From positions 682,001 through 746,000 of the forward strand of contig NZ_JANHAW010000002.1 of assembly GCF_024464595.1 (NCBI RefSeq): a stretch of 64,000 bases of DNA, written 5' to 3'. A program made the translations under genes and the position numbers. How positions within the stretch are numbered: position 1 is the stretch's first letter; each line of letters begins with the position of its first letter. Source of the stretch: Halobellus litoreus (GTDB taxonomy: Archaea; Halobacteriota; Halobacteria; Halobacteriales; Haloferacaceae). The notes under the pieces are model-generated. The model made no database searches. It saw nothing but the letters and a program-made list of their open reading frames with translations, and had not been told where the DNA came from. Of this stretch, positions 43,855-53,442 are shown piece after piece.

Positions 43855-44523
43855 TCAGGATCCGGGCACGTCGTCGCCGACGTCGTCCACGAGGTCGACG
43901 CTCTCGGCGACGATGGATTCCTGCGCTTCCGACGGCCAGGCGTTTCGCCGGTAGTACTCCGTGAGGAACTCCTCTCTCTCGGCCTCGGTGGCGTCGTCGA
44001 CGCGCTTCAGGTAGTGGTTACTCATAAAGTCCGCGAAGGCACGGACGTTGGCCGCGTGGTCGGGACCGTGCGCGCTCTCGACGGCGTCGACGATGGCTTG
44101 GTTGGCTGCTTCGACGGTCTCCCACTCCGCGCCGTGGTCCGGTCCCGACAGCGACACCTCCACCGCGCGGTCGGTGTCCTCGATCCGCTCGAACTGGACG
44201 ACGCCGTCCTCGACCCACTCGTCGGGGTGGAGCACCAGCGTGTCGTCCTCGTCGCGCACGCGCGCAATGAAGTCGTGATCGCTGACGAGACCGTCGCGTC
44301 GCTCGCGGTACGCCGCGGCGGCCTCCTCGACCGCCGCCTCTCTCGCCAGTCGGGTCAGTCGCTCGGCCTCCCCGACGACCCCTTCGGGTGGAGACGCGGT
44401 CGACCGCTCGCCGCCTGTCCCGCGGTCTCCGCCCGTCTCGGCCGGCGGATCGCCGTCTGATCTCTCTGTCTGCTCGGCAGTGCTCTCTCCGCGGTCGTCA
44501 CGTGGAATCCGTTCGTCAGGCAT
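43855..44523 (-). CDS. rnhA operon protein (DUF7108-like)
   Basis: A 222-residue acidic soluble protein. The first 50 residues are low-complexity; the rest is helical with conserved-looking segments VHPDEW-like TLVLHPDEWVEDGVVQFE and ADFMSNHYLKRVDDATEAEREEFLTEYYRRNAWPS, given here in part (FMSNHYLKRVDDATEAE). Haloarchaeal proteins of this type are encoded next to rnhA and annotated as RnhA operon protein. Its ATG lies inside the 3' end of rnhA (8-base overlap). Function unknown. Confidence 0.75.
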   Translation of the reverse strand: MPDERIPRDDRGESTAEQTERSDGDPPAETGGDRGTGGERSTASPPEGVVGEAERLTRLAREAAVEEAAAAYRERRDGLVSDHDFIARVRDEDDTLVLHPDEWVEDGVVQFERIEDTDRAVEVSLSGPDHGAEWETVEAANQAIVDAVESAHGPDHAANVRAFADFMSNHYLKRVDDATEAEREEFLTEYYRRNAWPSEAQESIVAESVDLVDDVGDDVPGS

Positions 44524-45112
44524 CGTCGAGCGCCTCGTTCGCTAGTGAGTCGGCGCGGTCGTTTACCGCTCTCGGTACGTGTTCGAGCGACCACCGGTCG
44601 AAGGAGTCCAGCAGTTCCAAGGCCCGGACGCGACGCTCGCGCAGTTCCGGGTTGTTGGTGTCGTACTCGCCTTTCACCTGCCGGACGATCAGCTGCGAGT
44701 CGCCGCGGACGTCCACTTCGTCGAACCCGTAGTCGCGGGCGGCTTCGAGCGCCCGTTCGAGGGCTTCGTACTCCGCGCGGTTGTTGGTCGTCTCGTCGAT
44801 TCGATCGCTCCCCTCGGCGACGACGCCGTCGCTCGTCACGAGCACCCACCCGATCGCTGCGGGGCCGGGATTGCCCCGGCTCGCGCCGTCGAAGTAGACG
44901 TGTGCGCGTCCGCCCTCTTCCGCCCGGAGCAGCGCTAAGAGGTCCGTCGGGCGGGACCCCTGCACGACCACTTTGTCGTCGTAGGCGACGGCGGTCGCCT
45001 CGCCCCGCTCGGCGCGCCATCGCTCGTAGTCGGTGTTCCCCGCCTCGACCGCGACGCCGGCGGCTTCGAGTCGGTCGCGCGCGACGTCGGGGTCGCAGTC
45101 GACACTCGGCAT
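44516..45112 (-). CDS. rnhA: Ribonuclease HI
   Basis: A 198-residue RNase HI which degrades RNA in RNA-DNA hybrids. The DEDD catalytic set is present: Asp75 (VYFDGASRGNPG), Glu114 (NNRAEYEALE), Asp138 (VRGDSQLIV) and Asp188 (DRADSLAN). Residues 1-65 form an extra N-terminal domain seen in haloarchaeal forms and not part of the catalytic fold. It is followed, with overlap, by the RnhA operon protein. Confidence 0.93.
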   Translation of the reverse strand: MPSVDCDPDVARDRLEAAGVAVEAGNTDYERWRAERGEATAVAYDDKVVVQGSRPTDLLALLRAEEGGRAHVYFDGASRGNPGPAAIGWVLVTSDGVVAEGSDRIDETTNNRAEYEALERALEAARDYGFDEVDVRGDSQLIVRQVKGEYDTNNPELRERRVRALELLDSFDRWSLEHVPRAVNDRADSLANEALDDA

Positions 45113-45521
45113 ACCCGAACAACTGCGGGAGCGCGAAAGAAGGGTTCGATGTCGGAACGGTCCTGACCGGCGTGGACGGACGGCCCTCGTGGCCGAGTTG
45201 ATGTCGCTGCCGAGCCGGCCTCGAACGTGAAATGGCGGACAGTCGGCACCCGCTCGCGACGAGGGTCTCGTCGGTGCCGCCGGTCCCCCAGCGACGGTCT
45301 CAGTTCGTCGTCGTTCCCCGCGTCGGCGGCAACTTTCTCGCCGGTCCCCGCGTCGACGTGCCGAGCAACCGCGATTCGACGCGGGGTCGTTTTCAGATCA
45401 CACGACGAGTGGCCGCTCGTTCTTATATAAACGCTCGTTCCGCAACGGGAATCGTCTTCGGCCGTATCCCGCCATTCGGCGGAGGGTTTAAATCCGTCGA
45501 GACAGCGAATATAAAAATGCG
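45113..45521. promoter_or_regulatory. Control region between rnhA and the Zn-less tfb
   Basis: A 409-base gap with no convincing gene. It has a hairpin at 45244-45279 (CGGCACC/GGTGCCG enclosing ACGAG/CTCGT) and a repeated arm CCCCGCGTCG at 45316-45325 and 45345-45354, either of which can pair with CGACGCGGGG at 45377-45386. Two TATA-like elements follow: TTATATAAA near 45422-45430 and TTTAAAT at 45487-45493, the latter 29-35 bases before the tfb ATG. A two-codon frame ATGCGATGA at 45517-45525 overlaps the tfb start. Confidence 0.5.
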
Positions 45522-46505
45522 ATGACACGGCCCACCCGCCAGCGGGAACAGGACGTCGAGAGGACGCGATGGCAGGGAGAACGCGAGGACGAGGCGGACG
45601 AAGCGGAAGACGACATCGATTTCGAGGATATGGACGAGGAAGACCTCGTCCGCACGGGAGACGGCGAACTGATTCACGAACCGACGGGGATCGTCGTCGA
45701 GGAGGAGCAGATCGACCCCGGGCCAGAGTGGCGGGCGTTCAACCACTCCGAGCGCCAGGAGAAGTCCCGCGTGGGCGCGCCCACGACGCAGACGATGCAC
45801 GACAAGGGGCTGACGACGACGATCGACTGGAAGGACAAAGACGCCTACGGGCGCTCGATATCCTCACGGAAGCGCTCGCAGATGCACCGGCTCCGGAAGT
45901 GGCAGGAGCGCATTCGAACGAAGGACGCCGGCGAGCGAAACCTTCAGTTCGCGCTCTCCGAAATCGATCGGATGGCGTCGGCGTTGGGCGTTCCTCGGTC
46001 CGTCCGAGAGGTCGCTTCCGTCATCTACCGGCGCGCGCTCAACGAGGACCTCATCCGCGGCCGCTCGATCGAGGGCGTCGCGACCTCCGCGCTCTACGCC
46101 GCCTGTCGGAAAGAGGGCATTCCCCGGTCGTTGGAGGAGATTTCGGACGTATCCCGGGTCGACCGAAAGGAGATCGGCCGGACGTACCGCTACATCTCGC
46201 AGGAACTGGGCCTGGAGATGAAGCCGGTCGACCCGAAGAAGTACGTGCCGCGCTTTTGCTCGGAACTGGAACTCTCGAAGGAGGTCCAATCGAAGGCCAA
46301 CGAGATCATCGAGACGACCTCGGAGAAGGGGCTTCTCTCCGGGAAGTCCCCGACGGGCTTCGCGGCGGCGGCGATCTACGCGGCATCACTGCTCTGCAAC
46401 GAGAAGAAGACCCAGCGCGAGGTGGCCGACGTCGCCCAGGTGACCGAAGTCACCATCCGGAATCGATACCAAGAACAGATCGAAGCGATGGGCATCCACA
46501 GTTAG
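45522..46505 (+). CDS. tfb: Transcription initiation factor TFB lacking zinc-ribbon cysteines
   Basis: A 327-residue TFB. The B-reader/linker part ([31 protein letters not shown]-type; key residues SRVGAPTT) and both cyclin folds ([19 protein letters not shown]... and [24 protein letters not shown]...) are intact, as is the C-terminal helix-turn-helix [12 protein letters not shown] that reads the BRE. The N-terminal zinc ribbon, however, is shortened and has no cysteine (about residues 38-65). The partner TFB at 55408-56457 has all four. The ribbon normally recruits RNA polymerase, so this version may work differently. TFB directs polymerase to promoters with TBP. Confidence 0.93.
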   Translation: MTRPTRQREQDVERTRWQGEREDEADEAEDDIDFEDMDEEDLVRTGDGELIHEPTGIVVEEEQIDPGPEWRAFNHSERQEKSRVGAPTTQTMHDKGLTTTIDWKDKDAYGRSISSRKRSQMHRLRKWQERIRTKDAGERNLQFALSEIDRMASALGVPRSVREVASVIYRRALNEDLIRGRSIEGVATSALYAACRKEGIPRSLEEISDVSRVDRKEIGRTYRYISQELGLEMKPVDPKKYVPRFCSELELSKEVQSKANEIIETTSEKGLLSGKSPTGFAAAAIYAASLLCNEKKTQREVADVAQVTEVTIRNRYQEQIEAMGIHS

Positions 46506-46537
46506 GATCCCCGATCCGCGGTCGACGTGGCAGTGAT

Positions 46538-47821
46538 TCAGTCTCCAGAGGCGGACGCCGAATCGACCGCCGGAGCGGGCGGTTCGTGCGTTCCGAACTC
46601 GGGATGCGTCTCCTCCATCCACAGCACGACGAGCGCACCCGAGAGGAACATCGAGGCCGCCGTCACGTAGAACGCGGCTTCCAGGCCCACGAACTCCATC
46701 GTGAGACCGATCAGAATCGCGCCGACCCCGTACCCCGAGTCACGCCACATCCGGTAGACGCCCATCCCCGCAGACCGCCACGTCGGATGCGCCGCGTCGC
46801 CGGGGACGGTCATCAGGTTCGGATACAGCAAGGCCATCCCCAGCCCCGCGACCGCAGCGAGGACGGCCCAAGAGAGGAACGAGTCGACGAACGCCATCGC
46901 GAGGACGCCCGCACCGGCGAGGAACATCCCGGCGATGACCGGTGGACGCCGGCCGATGCGGTCTGCGAGGCCGCCGGTTCCGATCTGGGAGAAGTACATC
47001 GCGCTGTGGACGCCGACCACGACGCCGACGGCTTCGATTCCGAGCCCCCGACTGGTGAGATACAGCGGAACGGCGATCCAGAAGAGCGTATCCACGAAGT
47101 TCTCGATGTGGCCGGCCTGCGCCGCCGCGAACAGGGTCCGGTCGCCGTAGGTCGCCCGCTTGAGCACCTCGTCGAAGGGCAGGTTGGCGTCGCGGTCCTC
47201 CTCGTCGCCCTCTGCCTGCGCATACTGCACGGTCTCCCTGATCAGGAACACGGCGATCAGGAGAGCGAGGACGACGACCGCACCGAGGAAGTAAAACGGC
47301 TCCGGGCGGAGCCCCGTCTGCCCGGCGACGACGCCCGTGATCCACGCGCCGACGGCAACGCCGCCGTACCCGAACGCCTCGTCGATGCCGACCGCTAAGC
47401 CGCGCTGGTCCGGTCCCGCGAGGTCGACTTTGGCGTTGATCGCCATACTCCAGGTCAGCGCCTGATTGACCCCTAAAAGGACGTTCCCAACGGTGATCCA
47501 CGCCCAACTGGGCGCGAAGATCAGGATGACCGGCAGCGGAAGCGCGGTCACCCAACCGAGCACCAGGACGGGTTTCCGTCCGTACTCCTCGCCCCACTTG
47601 CCGGCGTAGAGGTTGAGAAGCGCCTTCACGAACCCGAAGGAGACGACGAACGAGCCGATGACGAACATCGATTCGACGCCCAGTACGTCGCGGCCGAGGA
47701 CGGGAACGACGGCGCGTTCGGATCCGATGGTCAGTCCGGTCGCGAACACAAGGAGAACGTGCAGCGAGAACTGCCCGAGGTGCTCGCGAATCCCCTGTTT
47801 GATGCGCGCCGTGTCGCTCAT
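46538..47821 (-). CDS. MFS transporter
   Basis: A 427-residue major facilitator with about twelve hydrophobic helices. The loop motif GKWGEEYGRKPVLVLGW between helices 2 and 3 and DRIGRRPPVIAGM in the second half are MFS signature-A blocks. Substrate unknown. The start at 47821 (MSDTARIKQ) is used. It converges with tfb. Confidence 0.85.
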   Translation of the reverse strand: MSDTARIKQGIREHLGQFSLHVLLVFATGLTIGSERAVVPVLGRDVLGVESMFVIGSFVVSFGFVKALLNLYAGKWGEEYGRKPVLVLGWVTALPLPVILIFAPSWAWITVGNVLLGVNQALTWSMAINAKVDLAGPDQRGLAVGIDEAFGYGGVAVGAWITGVVAGQTGLRPEPFYFLGAVVVLALLIAVFLIRETVQYAQAEGDEEDRDANLPFDEVLKRATYGDRTLFAAAQAGHIENFVDTLFWIAVPLYLTSRGLGIEAVGVVVGVHSAMYFSQIGTGGLADRIGRRPPVIAGMFLAGAGVLAMAFVDSFLSWAVLAAVAGLGMALLYPNLMTVPGDAAHPTWRSAGMGVYRMWRDSGYGVGAILIGLTMEFVGLEAAFYVTAASMFLSGALVVLWMEETHPEFGTHEPPAPAVDSASASGD

Positions 47822-48278
47822 AGCACACTCTGGCGTTCGCACGCGGTCGACCACGGTGGTCGGCTCCGAGAGCGGTGCCGGCGCGCGGACCTTGCACGGA
47901 TCGCGCCGTTGGTCTTGCTCGCGGACGGGCCGGGCGATTCGACCGGTTTGGACTGGTTCGACGGCGGAATCAGCGGTTCGTCCGTGCGCCAGGAACGCCG
48001 TTCACGGTTCCCGTAGCGCGTCCCGGCGTCCGTTTCGACAACGGAGTCGTCGACCCCGACGTCGACGCGGCCGGCCCCGCCCTGACACTCCCGATCGACG
48101 TGCGCCGACTTGCGTCGGACCTCAAGGCCGTGTCCCGTGCGGTTCTCGGCCCGTAACCGAGTAGTGAGTTCCTCCGAGGCGATTTTATTCATCTGTGAAA
48201 GCATAGTGCACAGCCTGGCATATGAGTAGTGCCGGACATAGCCGGCAGTGATATGATTCTCGAAGCCGATGTGACGAT
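47822..48278. other. 457-base gap with no convincing gene
   Basis: Several short frames cross this gap on both strands (for example 47875-48156 plus and 47818-48204 minus), but none shows a recognisable domain or the acidic bias of the other proteins. A small hairpin TGCCGG/CCGGCA is at 48230-48247. A/T-rich TTTTATTC near 48183-48190 is the best TATA candidate for the following regulator. I see nothing else. Confidence 0.4.
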
Positions 48279-49013
48279 ATGAGCCTCTATCAGGCGTCGT
48301 TCCGGGTGAAACACGAGTGCCCGTACCGAGAACTCTCGGAGGCCCACCCCGATCTCACGATCCGGGAGTGGTACCTGAGCGACTGTCAGGTACTCGAGAT
48401 CACCGCGGAGGGAACACCAACGGACGCTCTCGTCGAACGAATCGACCGGATCGGGACCGTCCTACACGAGTCGATCGGCGAAGACGGGCTCCACGTCGTC
48501 ACCCAGTCGTGTCTCTGCTCGCTGGAGGACTCGATCCTCCAGCGTTTCGAGTCGTTCAACTGCCTCTACCAGCCGCCCACGGTCCACCGACACGGCTGGG
48601 AACACTACACGGTCCTCGCGTTCGACGACGACGACGTGCGGGGGCTCCTGCGGAACCTGGAGGCCGACCGCGACATCGACGTCCTCTCGAAGACCGCGAT
48701 CGACGAACAGCCGCTGCCGCACAGTATGCTGGCCCCCGTCGACCGACTGTTCGAGGATCTCACGGACCGGCAGTTGGCGGCCCTCCGCCTCGCGCTCGAC
48801 AGCGGGTACTACGAACAGCCGCGGGGGACGTCGCTCCGAGCGCTCGCGGCCCAGACATCGGTGGCGCGTTCGACGTACGAGGAGCACCTCCGGAAAGCGG
48901 AGAACAAACTGCTCACCAACGCCGGGCAGTTCCTGCGGCTGATCGCCGCGACCTCATCGACGGATCCGCTCGTTGGGGAGACGGGACGAACCGGGAAGCA
49001 GGGTGCCGACTGA
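48279..49013 (+). CDS. Bat-type helix-turn-helix regulator (HTH_10)
   Basis: A 244-residue regulator of the bacterio-opsin-activator family. The C-terminal domain (about residues 160-220) has the HTH_10 signature LTDRQLAALRLALDSGYYEQPRGT and SYEEHLRKAENKL-like recognition region (TYEEHLRKAENKLL). The N-terminal 150 residues form an effector domain of the Bat type, with four cysteines (ECPY, DCQV, SCLC, NCLY) that might sense redox or metals. Target genes are unknown. Confidence 0.8.
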   Translation: MSLYQASFRVKHECPYRELSEAHPDLTIREWYLSDCQVLEITAEGTPTDALVERIDRIGTVLHESIGEDGLHVVTQSCLCSLEDSILQRFESFNCLYQPPTVHRHGWEHYTVLAFDDDDVRGLLRNLEADRDIDVLSKTAIDEQPLPHSMLAPVDRLFEDLTDRQLAALRLALDSGYYEQPRGTSLRALAAQTSVARSTYEEHLRKAENKLLTNAGQFLRLIAATSSTDPLVGETGRTGKQGAD

Positions 49014-49110
49014 GAGTAAGCGGCCGGTGGTGGTCCGGGGCCGCGGTCGGGGTATCGACGACGAAGCCGACGCCGAAGGTTCATATCCGTCGCCGACCCA
49101 CTACCACGCG

Positions 49111-50379
49111 ATGAAACTGGACGAGTACGTCGACCTCGAACGCAACGAGCGCGCGGAGCGTCGGCGACTCGCCGAGGAGAAGTCCTACGACATCCTCGAT
49201 CACCTGGAGACGTTTCAGGACCGCTTCGAGGAGACGCTCCAGGGCGACTCGCTGTACGGCGGCGTCTCGCCGTCGATCTTCGTCGGCACCTCGAACTACC
49301 CGCGGGTCTCGACGGGGCTGCTCTCTCCGGTCGGCCACGACGACGACGCCGAGCGCTTTTCGACCTCCGGCGCGTGGTACGACGAGGGCGTCTCGATCGA
49401 CGACGTCTTCTCGCGGCGGACGTCCCTTCTCAACTCCAACCGTTCGCAGAAGGTGACGAACGTCGCAGACTCCTGGAACGGGTTTCTGGGAACCCAGCGG
49501 GAGGTCGCGATCGCCGACCGGCCGGTGACGGTCGAAATCGGTCTCGACGAGCGGCCCGACGTCGACCTCGACGTCGGCGTCGAGGACGTCGCGACCCCGG
49601 TCGGCCCTCGCGCCCGCGCCCAGTCGGCGGACCTCGCCGAGAACCCCCACGTCCCGCGCCTCGTCGAGAAGACCCTCGAAGACGACGACTGGAACGCCGA
49701 GGGGGCGATCAACTACCTCTACCGGCGCGGCTTCGACGTCTACGACATCAACACGATCCTCTCTGCGGGCGCGCTCGGGCAGACCGAACAGCGCCGACTC
49801 GTCCCCACGCGGTGGTCGATCACCGCCGTCGACGACACCGTCGGGCAGTTCCTCAGGGGGAAGATCCGGACGAACCCGGGGATCGACGGCGTCGAGATCC
49901 ACCGCAACGAGTTTTTGGGCAACGCCTTCTGGGTGATCCTGGCGCCGGGGAAGTGGGAGTACGAACTCGTCGAGATGAAGGCCCCGGGGAGCGTCTGGAA
50001 CCCGGATCCCGAGGCCGGGATGTACCTCGCCGCCGACAGCGAGGGCCGAGAGGGCCGGACGGGCTACGTCGACGAGACGGCGGGCGCGTACCACGCCGCC
50101 CGTCTGGGCGTGCTCGAACACCTGGCGGAGCGCGGCCGGCAGGCGAAGGCGCTCGTCCTGCGTCACGTTTCCGACGACTACTGGGGCCCCGTCGGCGTCT
50201 GGCAGGTGCGCGAGACCGTCCGCGACGCCTTCGAGGACGAACGCGGGACCGCGGAGACGTTCGCGGGAGCGGTCCGCGGCGTCACGGAGCACCTCCCGGT
50301 GTCGCTTCCGACGCTCCGCCGCAAGTCGACGATGGCCGCCGGCCTCCAGACGACGTTCGGCGACTTCACGCGGCAGTGA
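49111..50379 (+). CDS. nreA: DNA repair protein NreA
   Basis: A 422-residue Nre-family protein, a PCNA partner in archaeal DNA repair. Family blocks include GGVSPSIFVGTSNYPRVSTG, NSNRSQKVTNVADSWNG, RWSITAVDDTVGQFL, NAFWVILAPGKWEYELVEMK. The C-terminus QTTFGDFTRQ is a PIP-box-like PCNA-binding motif. The haloarchaeal form lacks the N-terminal zinc finger of other Nre proteins. The start at 49111 is used because the family N-terminus begins there; the upstream in-frame extension overlaps the previous gene. Confidence 0.93.
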   Translation: MKLDEYVDLERNERAERRRLAEEKSYDILDHLETFQDRFEETLQGDSLYGGVSPSIFVGTSNYPRVSTGLLSPVGHDDDAERFSTSGAWYDEGVSIDDVFSRRTSLLNSNRSQKVTNVADSWNGFLGTQREVAIADRPVTVEIGLDERPDVDLDVGVEDVATPVGPRARAQSADLAENPHVPRLVEKTLEDDDWNAEGAINYLYRRGFDVYDINTILSAGALGQTEQRRLVPTRWSITAVDDTVGQFLRGKIRTNPGIDGVEIHRNEFLGNAFWVILAPGKWEYELVEMKAPGSVWNPDPEAGMYLAADSEGREGRTGYVDETAGAYHAARLGVLEHLAERGRQAKALVLRHVSDDYWGPVGVWQVRETVRDAFEDERGTAETFAGAVRGVTEHLPVSLPTLRRKSTMAAGLQTTFGDFTRQ

Positions 50380-50502
50380 GCGGGCCAACCGGATAGGCGA
50401 ATCCCAAACCGAACGACGGTGGTGGGGGACATACACGCTGACGCCGGATCGGGCGGTACTACTTTAACAGTTCGCTGAGACCTACCACCGGAGGTCTACA
50501 CG

Positions 50503-50901
50503 GTGGAAATCTCAGATAAGCTCTTGTGTCTGTTCAACGCGGATGTTCGTGAGGAAGAAGACCGTTACGTCGTCGAAGTGCCGAAGCGAGAGGTCGAGAC
50601 CGGATCGATCGAACCCGGCGAGGCCTACCGCGTCGCGCTCATCTCTCGTGCGGTCGAGTCCCAGTCGGAATCGACCGAGACAGATCGTCCGTCCTCCGAG
50701 CCGCAGCCACCGGTCGAGCCCGGAGAACTTCGCTACGTGGAGATCGAGGACATCGGCAAGCAGGGCGACGGCATCGCCCGCGTCGAGCGGGGATACGTCA
50801 TTATCGTACCCGGCACAGAGGTCGGCGACCGGGTGAAGATCGAGGTCAGCGAGGTCAAGTCGAACTTCGCGGTCGGCGAAGTGATCGAAGAAGAGGTCTG
50901 A
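50503..50901 (+). CDS. TRAM domain protein
   Basis: A 132-residue protein. The C-terminal 60 residues form a TRAM domain (VEIEDIGKQGDGIARVERGYVIIVPGTEVGD, of which GKQGDGIARVERG is diagnostic), an RNA-binding beta barrel as found in archaeal RNA chaperone-like proteins. The first 70 residues are a short basic-acidic extension (CLFNADVREEEDRYVVEVP). The start is GTG at 50503; TTTAAC at about 50462-50467 is a likely promoter element. Confidence 0.85.
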   Translation: MEISDKLLCLFNADVREEEDRYVVEVPKREVETGSIEPGEAYRVALISRAVESQSESTETDRPSSEPQPPVEPGELRYVEIEDIGKQGDGIARVERGYVIIVPGTEVGDRVKIEVSEVKSNFAVGEVIEEEV

Positions 50902-50916
50902 GGTCCGGTTCCATCC

Positions 50917-52650
50917 TTAGTCTGCGCGCGGGTGCTCCTCCGTCGGATACTCGCCGGTAAACGTCGCGAAATCGATTTCTGGGCTCGGCACGGCCGCCGC
51001 GGAGTCGTACGGCCGATTGACGACGATGTCACCGGCGGTCCGGTCACCGATTCCCGGAATCGCGGTGAGTTCGTCCATCGACGCCGCGTTGGGATCGAGC
51101 GGGTACGGAACCCCGGTGACCGACCGGAACCCGTGGTCGACGACCGCGACGTCGACCGTCGTCCCCAACGGGCGCTCGCCCGGGATGCCCACGAGGAGCG
51201 GATACGTGCCGAGCTGTCGACCGAACGTCCGCCCGTCCTGGTGGTATTCGAGGTGGACGTCCGGCAGCACCGTCCCCACCGGCGCCAGCCGTCGGAGCAT
51301 CGGCCGGTCGATCTCCTCGCGGACCTCGCGTTTGTACTGCTTGAAGCGCTTCTTGTGCGCCTTCGCGATGTTCGCGCCCTCGTCGGCCATCTCCGTCCCC
51401 TCGAAGGCCATCACCTGCCGGATGTTGATCCGTCGGACCATCAGCCCGGCGTCGTAGACGCGCTGGAGGAACTGCTTGTTGTGCTCGAACGTCTCCGCGC
51501 GCTCGCCCTTCAGCCCGTGTAAGAGGTTGATCCCCGGAAGGAGTTTGGGGAGCCGATTCGCGGCGTCGGGACCGTGCGTCGGCGCGTCGGCGGGATCGTC
51601 GCCGGGACGCCAGCCCGCCTCCTCGTTGACGATCTCGATCGCGCGGAAGCACTCGTCGGCGGTGACGTTCAGGTGGTTCTCCTCCTGCACCAGCGGGTCA
51701 GCGGATTCGAGACCGAACGCGGCAGTATCGCCCGGGGTGTTGTGCTCGGCGATGATGCGGATTCCCTCTCTGGCCTTCTCGGGCCAGTTCACCACCGTGA
51801 TCGGGTTCATATTGTCGAGGTGCAGCGTCCTGAGGTCGGGCGCGACCTCCCGGATCCCGCCGTACAGTCGCCGCAGCGCCTCGGGGTTCGGTGCCTCCCC
51901 GTCGCCGCCGTACGCGAGGATGTCGGCCTGGCGACCGAGCCGGAGGTGTCGGACGCCGCGGTCGTACAGCGCCTCGACCTCGCCGACGACCGATTCGGGG
52001 GTTCGGAACGCCGGATCGCCGTACATCGGCTCCGTGCAGAACGAACAGCGGTAGGCGCAGCCCCGTGAGGTCTCCAGTTCGCAGATGAGGTAGTCGGGGT
52101 GGTTCGGGTGCTGTTCGACGACGAACGCCCCCTTCGCGGCCCAGCGGTCCAGTTCCTCGTTGTCGCGGTAGCGGTTCTCGAATCCCTCCAATCCGCTATC
52201 GACGAGGTCGTGGGCCGCGGCCTCGACGTCGGCCATCGCGAGGAAATCGTAGTCGAGGTCCTGCCGCTGCATCTCCTGTGCGCCGGCGTTCTCCTCGCCG
52301 ACGCCGAAGCGGATCGGCCCGCCGATGACGGACACGCCCTCGGCGACCCACGCGAGTTCCCGCACCTCGTCGGGCTCGGCGGGCGTTCCGCCGACGTACT
52401 TTCCGGGGACGGTCATCCCGCCGAGGTAGACGAACAGATCGGCGTCGGCGACGTCTGCCCACTTGCTCCGCTCCTCGCGGAGTTCGTCGATCGTGTGATA
52501 CGTCACGTTCGACTCCGGGACGCCGGCGTCGACGATCGCACCGGCCGTGAACCGCGGGTACGTCGAGATGTACGGCGGCACGCCGAAGTGCGCCGGCTCG
52601 TCGACGTAGCCGTCGACGAGCGTCACGGAGAGGTCGGCCGGATCGGTCAT
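50917..52650 (-). CDS. Archaeal radical SAM protein with C-terminal helix-hairpin-helix
   Basis: A 577-residue radical SAM enzyme. The [4Fe-4S] motif CAYRCSFC follows an N-terminal cobalamin-like/UPF0313-type domain. The last 60 residues hold a helix-hairpin-helix (ASMDELTAIPGIGDRTAGDIV), and a TRAM-like beta region precedes it. The family is widespread in archaea and of unknown substrate; binding of nucleic acid is suggested by the HhH and by the neighbouring TRAM gene. The start at 52650 is used; the longer frame begins in sequence with no family similarity. Confidence 0.88.
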   Translation of the reverse strand: MTDPADLSVTLVDGYVDEPAHFGVPPYISTYPRFTAGAIVDAGVPESNVTYHTIDELREERSKWADVADADLFVYLGGMTVPGKYVGGTPAEPDEVRELAWVAEGVSVIGGPIRFGVGEENAGAQEMQRQDLDYDFLAMADVEAAAHDLVDSGLEGFENRYRDNEELDRWAAKGAFVVEQHPNHPDYLICELETSRGCAYRCSFCTEPMYGDPAFRTPESVVGEVEALYDRGVRHLRLGRQADILAYGGDGEAPNPEALRRLYGGIREVAPDLRTLHLDNMNPITVVNWPEKAREGIRIIAEHNTPGDTAAFGLESADPLVQEENHLNVTADECFRAIEIVNEEAGWRPGDDPADAPTHGPDAANRLPKLLPGINLLHGLKGERAETFEHNKQFLQRVYDAGLMVRRINIRQVMAFEGTEMADEGANIAKAHKKRFKQYKREVREEIDRPMLRRLAPVGTVLPDVHLEYHQDGRTFGRQLGTYPLLVGIPGERPLGTTVDVAVVDHGFRSVTGVPYPLDPNAASMDELTAIPGIGDRTAGDIVVNRPYDSAAAVPSPEIDFATFTGEYPTEEHPRAD

Positions 52651-52787
52651 AGCCGAACGAAGACGGCCGAGCGGTAAAACGCTCACTCTCTCGGTTCCGG
52701 TCGGAGACGGCGCGCGGTTGCCGCAGGCCACCCATCGAACCGACCGAGACCGCAAGAGGCGTTATCGGGCGGGGCCTCCGTCGAAAT

Positions 52788-53414
52788 ATGACCGACGATG
52801 CCGACTCAGACGTGACACTGCGTCCGGCCCGGCCGGCGGACGCGACCGCCGTCCGCGACATCTACGCGCCGTTCGTCCGCGACACGCCGGCGACGTTCCG
52901 CACCGAGGTCCCCTCGGTCGAACACGTCGCCGAGGAGATCCGCGAGAAACGCGCTGACGACGAGTACCCGTGGTACGTCGCGGTCGGCGAGGGACGCGAC
53001 AGCGACGCGGGTGTCGATAGCGACGATGCCGACGCCGAGGTCGTCGGCTACGCGTACGGCAGTCGACTCCGCGGACGCCGGGCGTATCGCTGGGTCGTCG
53101 AGACCTCGGTCTACGTCGACCCCGGCGCGCAGCGCGGCGGCATCGGGACGGCGCTCTACGACCGCCTGCTGGACACGCTCCGCCGACAGGGGTACTGTGG
53201 CGCCTACGCGGCCCTGGGAATGCCGAACCCCGAGAGCGAGGCGTTTCACGAGCGACACGGCTTCGAGCGCATCGGGGAGTTTCCGGCTGCGGGCTTCAAA
53301 CTCGGGGACTGGCACGACGTCGTCTGGTATCACAGGCGACTCCGCGACCCCGACGGCGAGCCCGACGAACCGCGTCCGGTGTCCGACGTCGACGCCGCGT
53401 TCGACGGCGGTTGA
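52788..53414 (+). CDS. GNAT-family N-acetyltransferase
   Basis: A 208-residue GNAT. The core starts with VTLRPARPADATAVRDIYAPFV and contains the acetyl-CoA binding VYVDPGAQRGGIGTALYDRLL and FHERHGFERIGEFPAAGFKLG, the last being typical of phosphinothricin/methionine sulfoximine acetyltransferases. An Asp/Ser-rich loop (DSDAGVDSDDADAE) is inserted. Substrate unknown. Confidence 0.85.
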   Translation: MTDDADSDVTLRPARPADATAVRDIYAPFVRDTPATFRTEVPSVEHVAEEIREKRADDEYPWYVAVGEGRDSDAGVDSDDADAEVVGYAYGSRLRGRRAYRWVVETSVYVDPGAQRGGIGTALYDRLLDTLRRQGYCGAYAALGMPNPESEAFHERHGFERIGEFPAAGFKLGDWHDVVWYHRRLRDPDGEPDEPRPVSDVDAAFDGG

Positions 53415-53442
53415 GCCGCGGCGTCGCGCTCGCCCGTAGGAG

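Noticed and set aside
45569-47398. 609-codon plus-strand frame across tfb and the transporter
   Set aside because: Shares the tfb region in another frame and then runs antisense to the MFS gene; the true frames are unmistakable.
47818-48204. 128-codon minus-strand frame upstream of the MFS gene
   Set aside because: Arg/Ser/Glu-rich with no domain, no promoter and no acidic bias; overlaps competing frames on the other strand.
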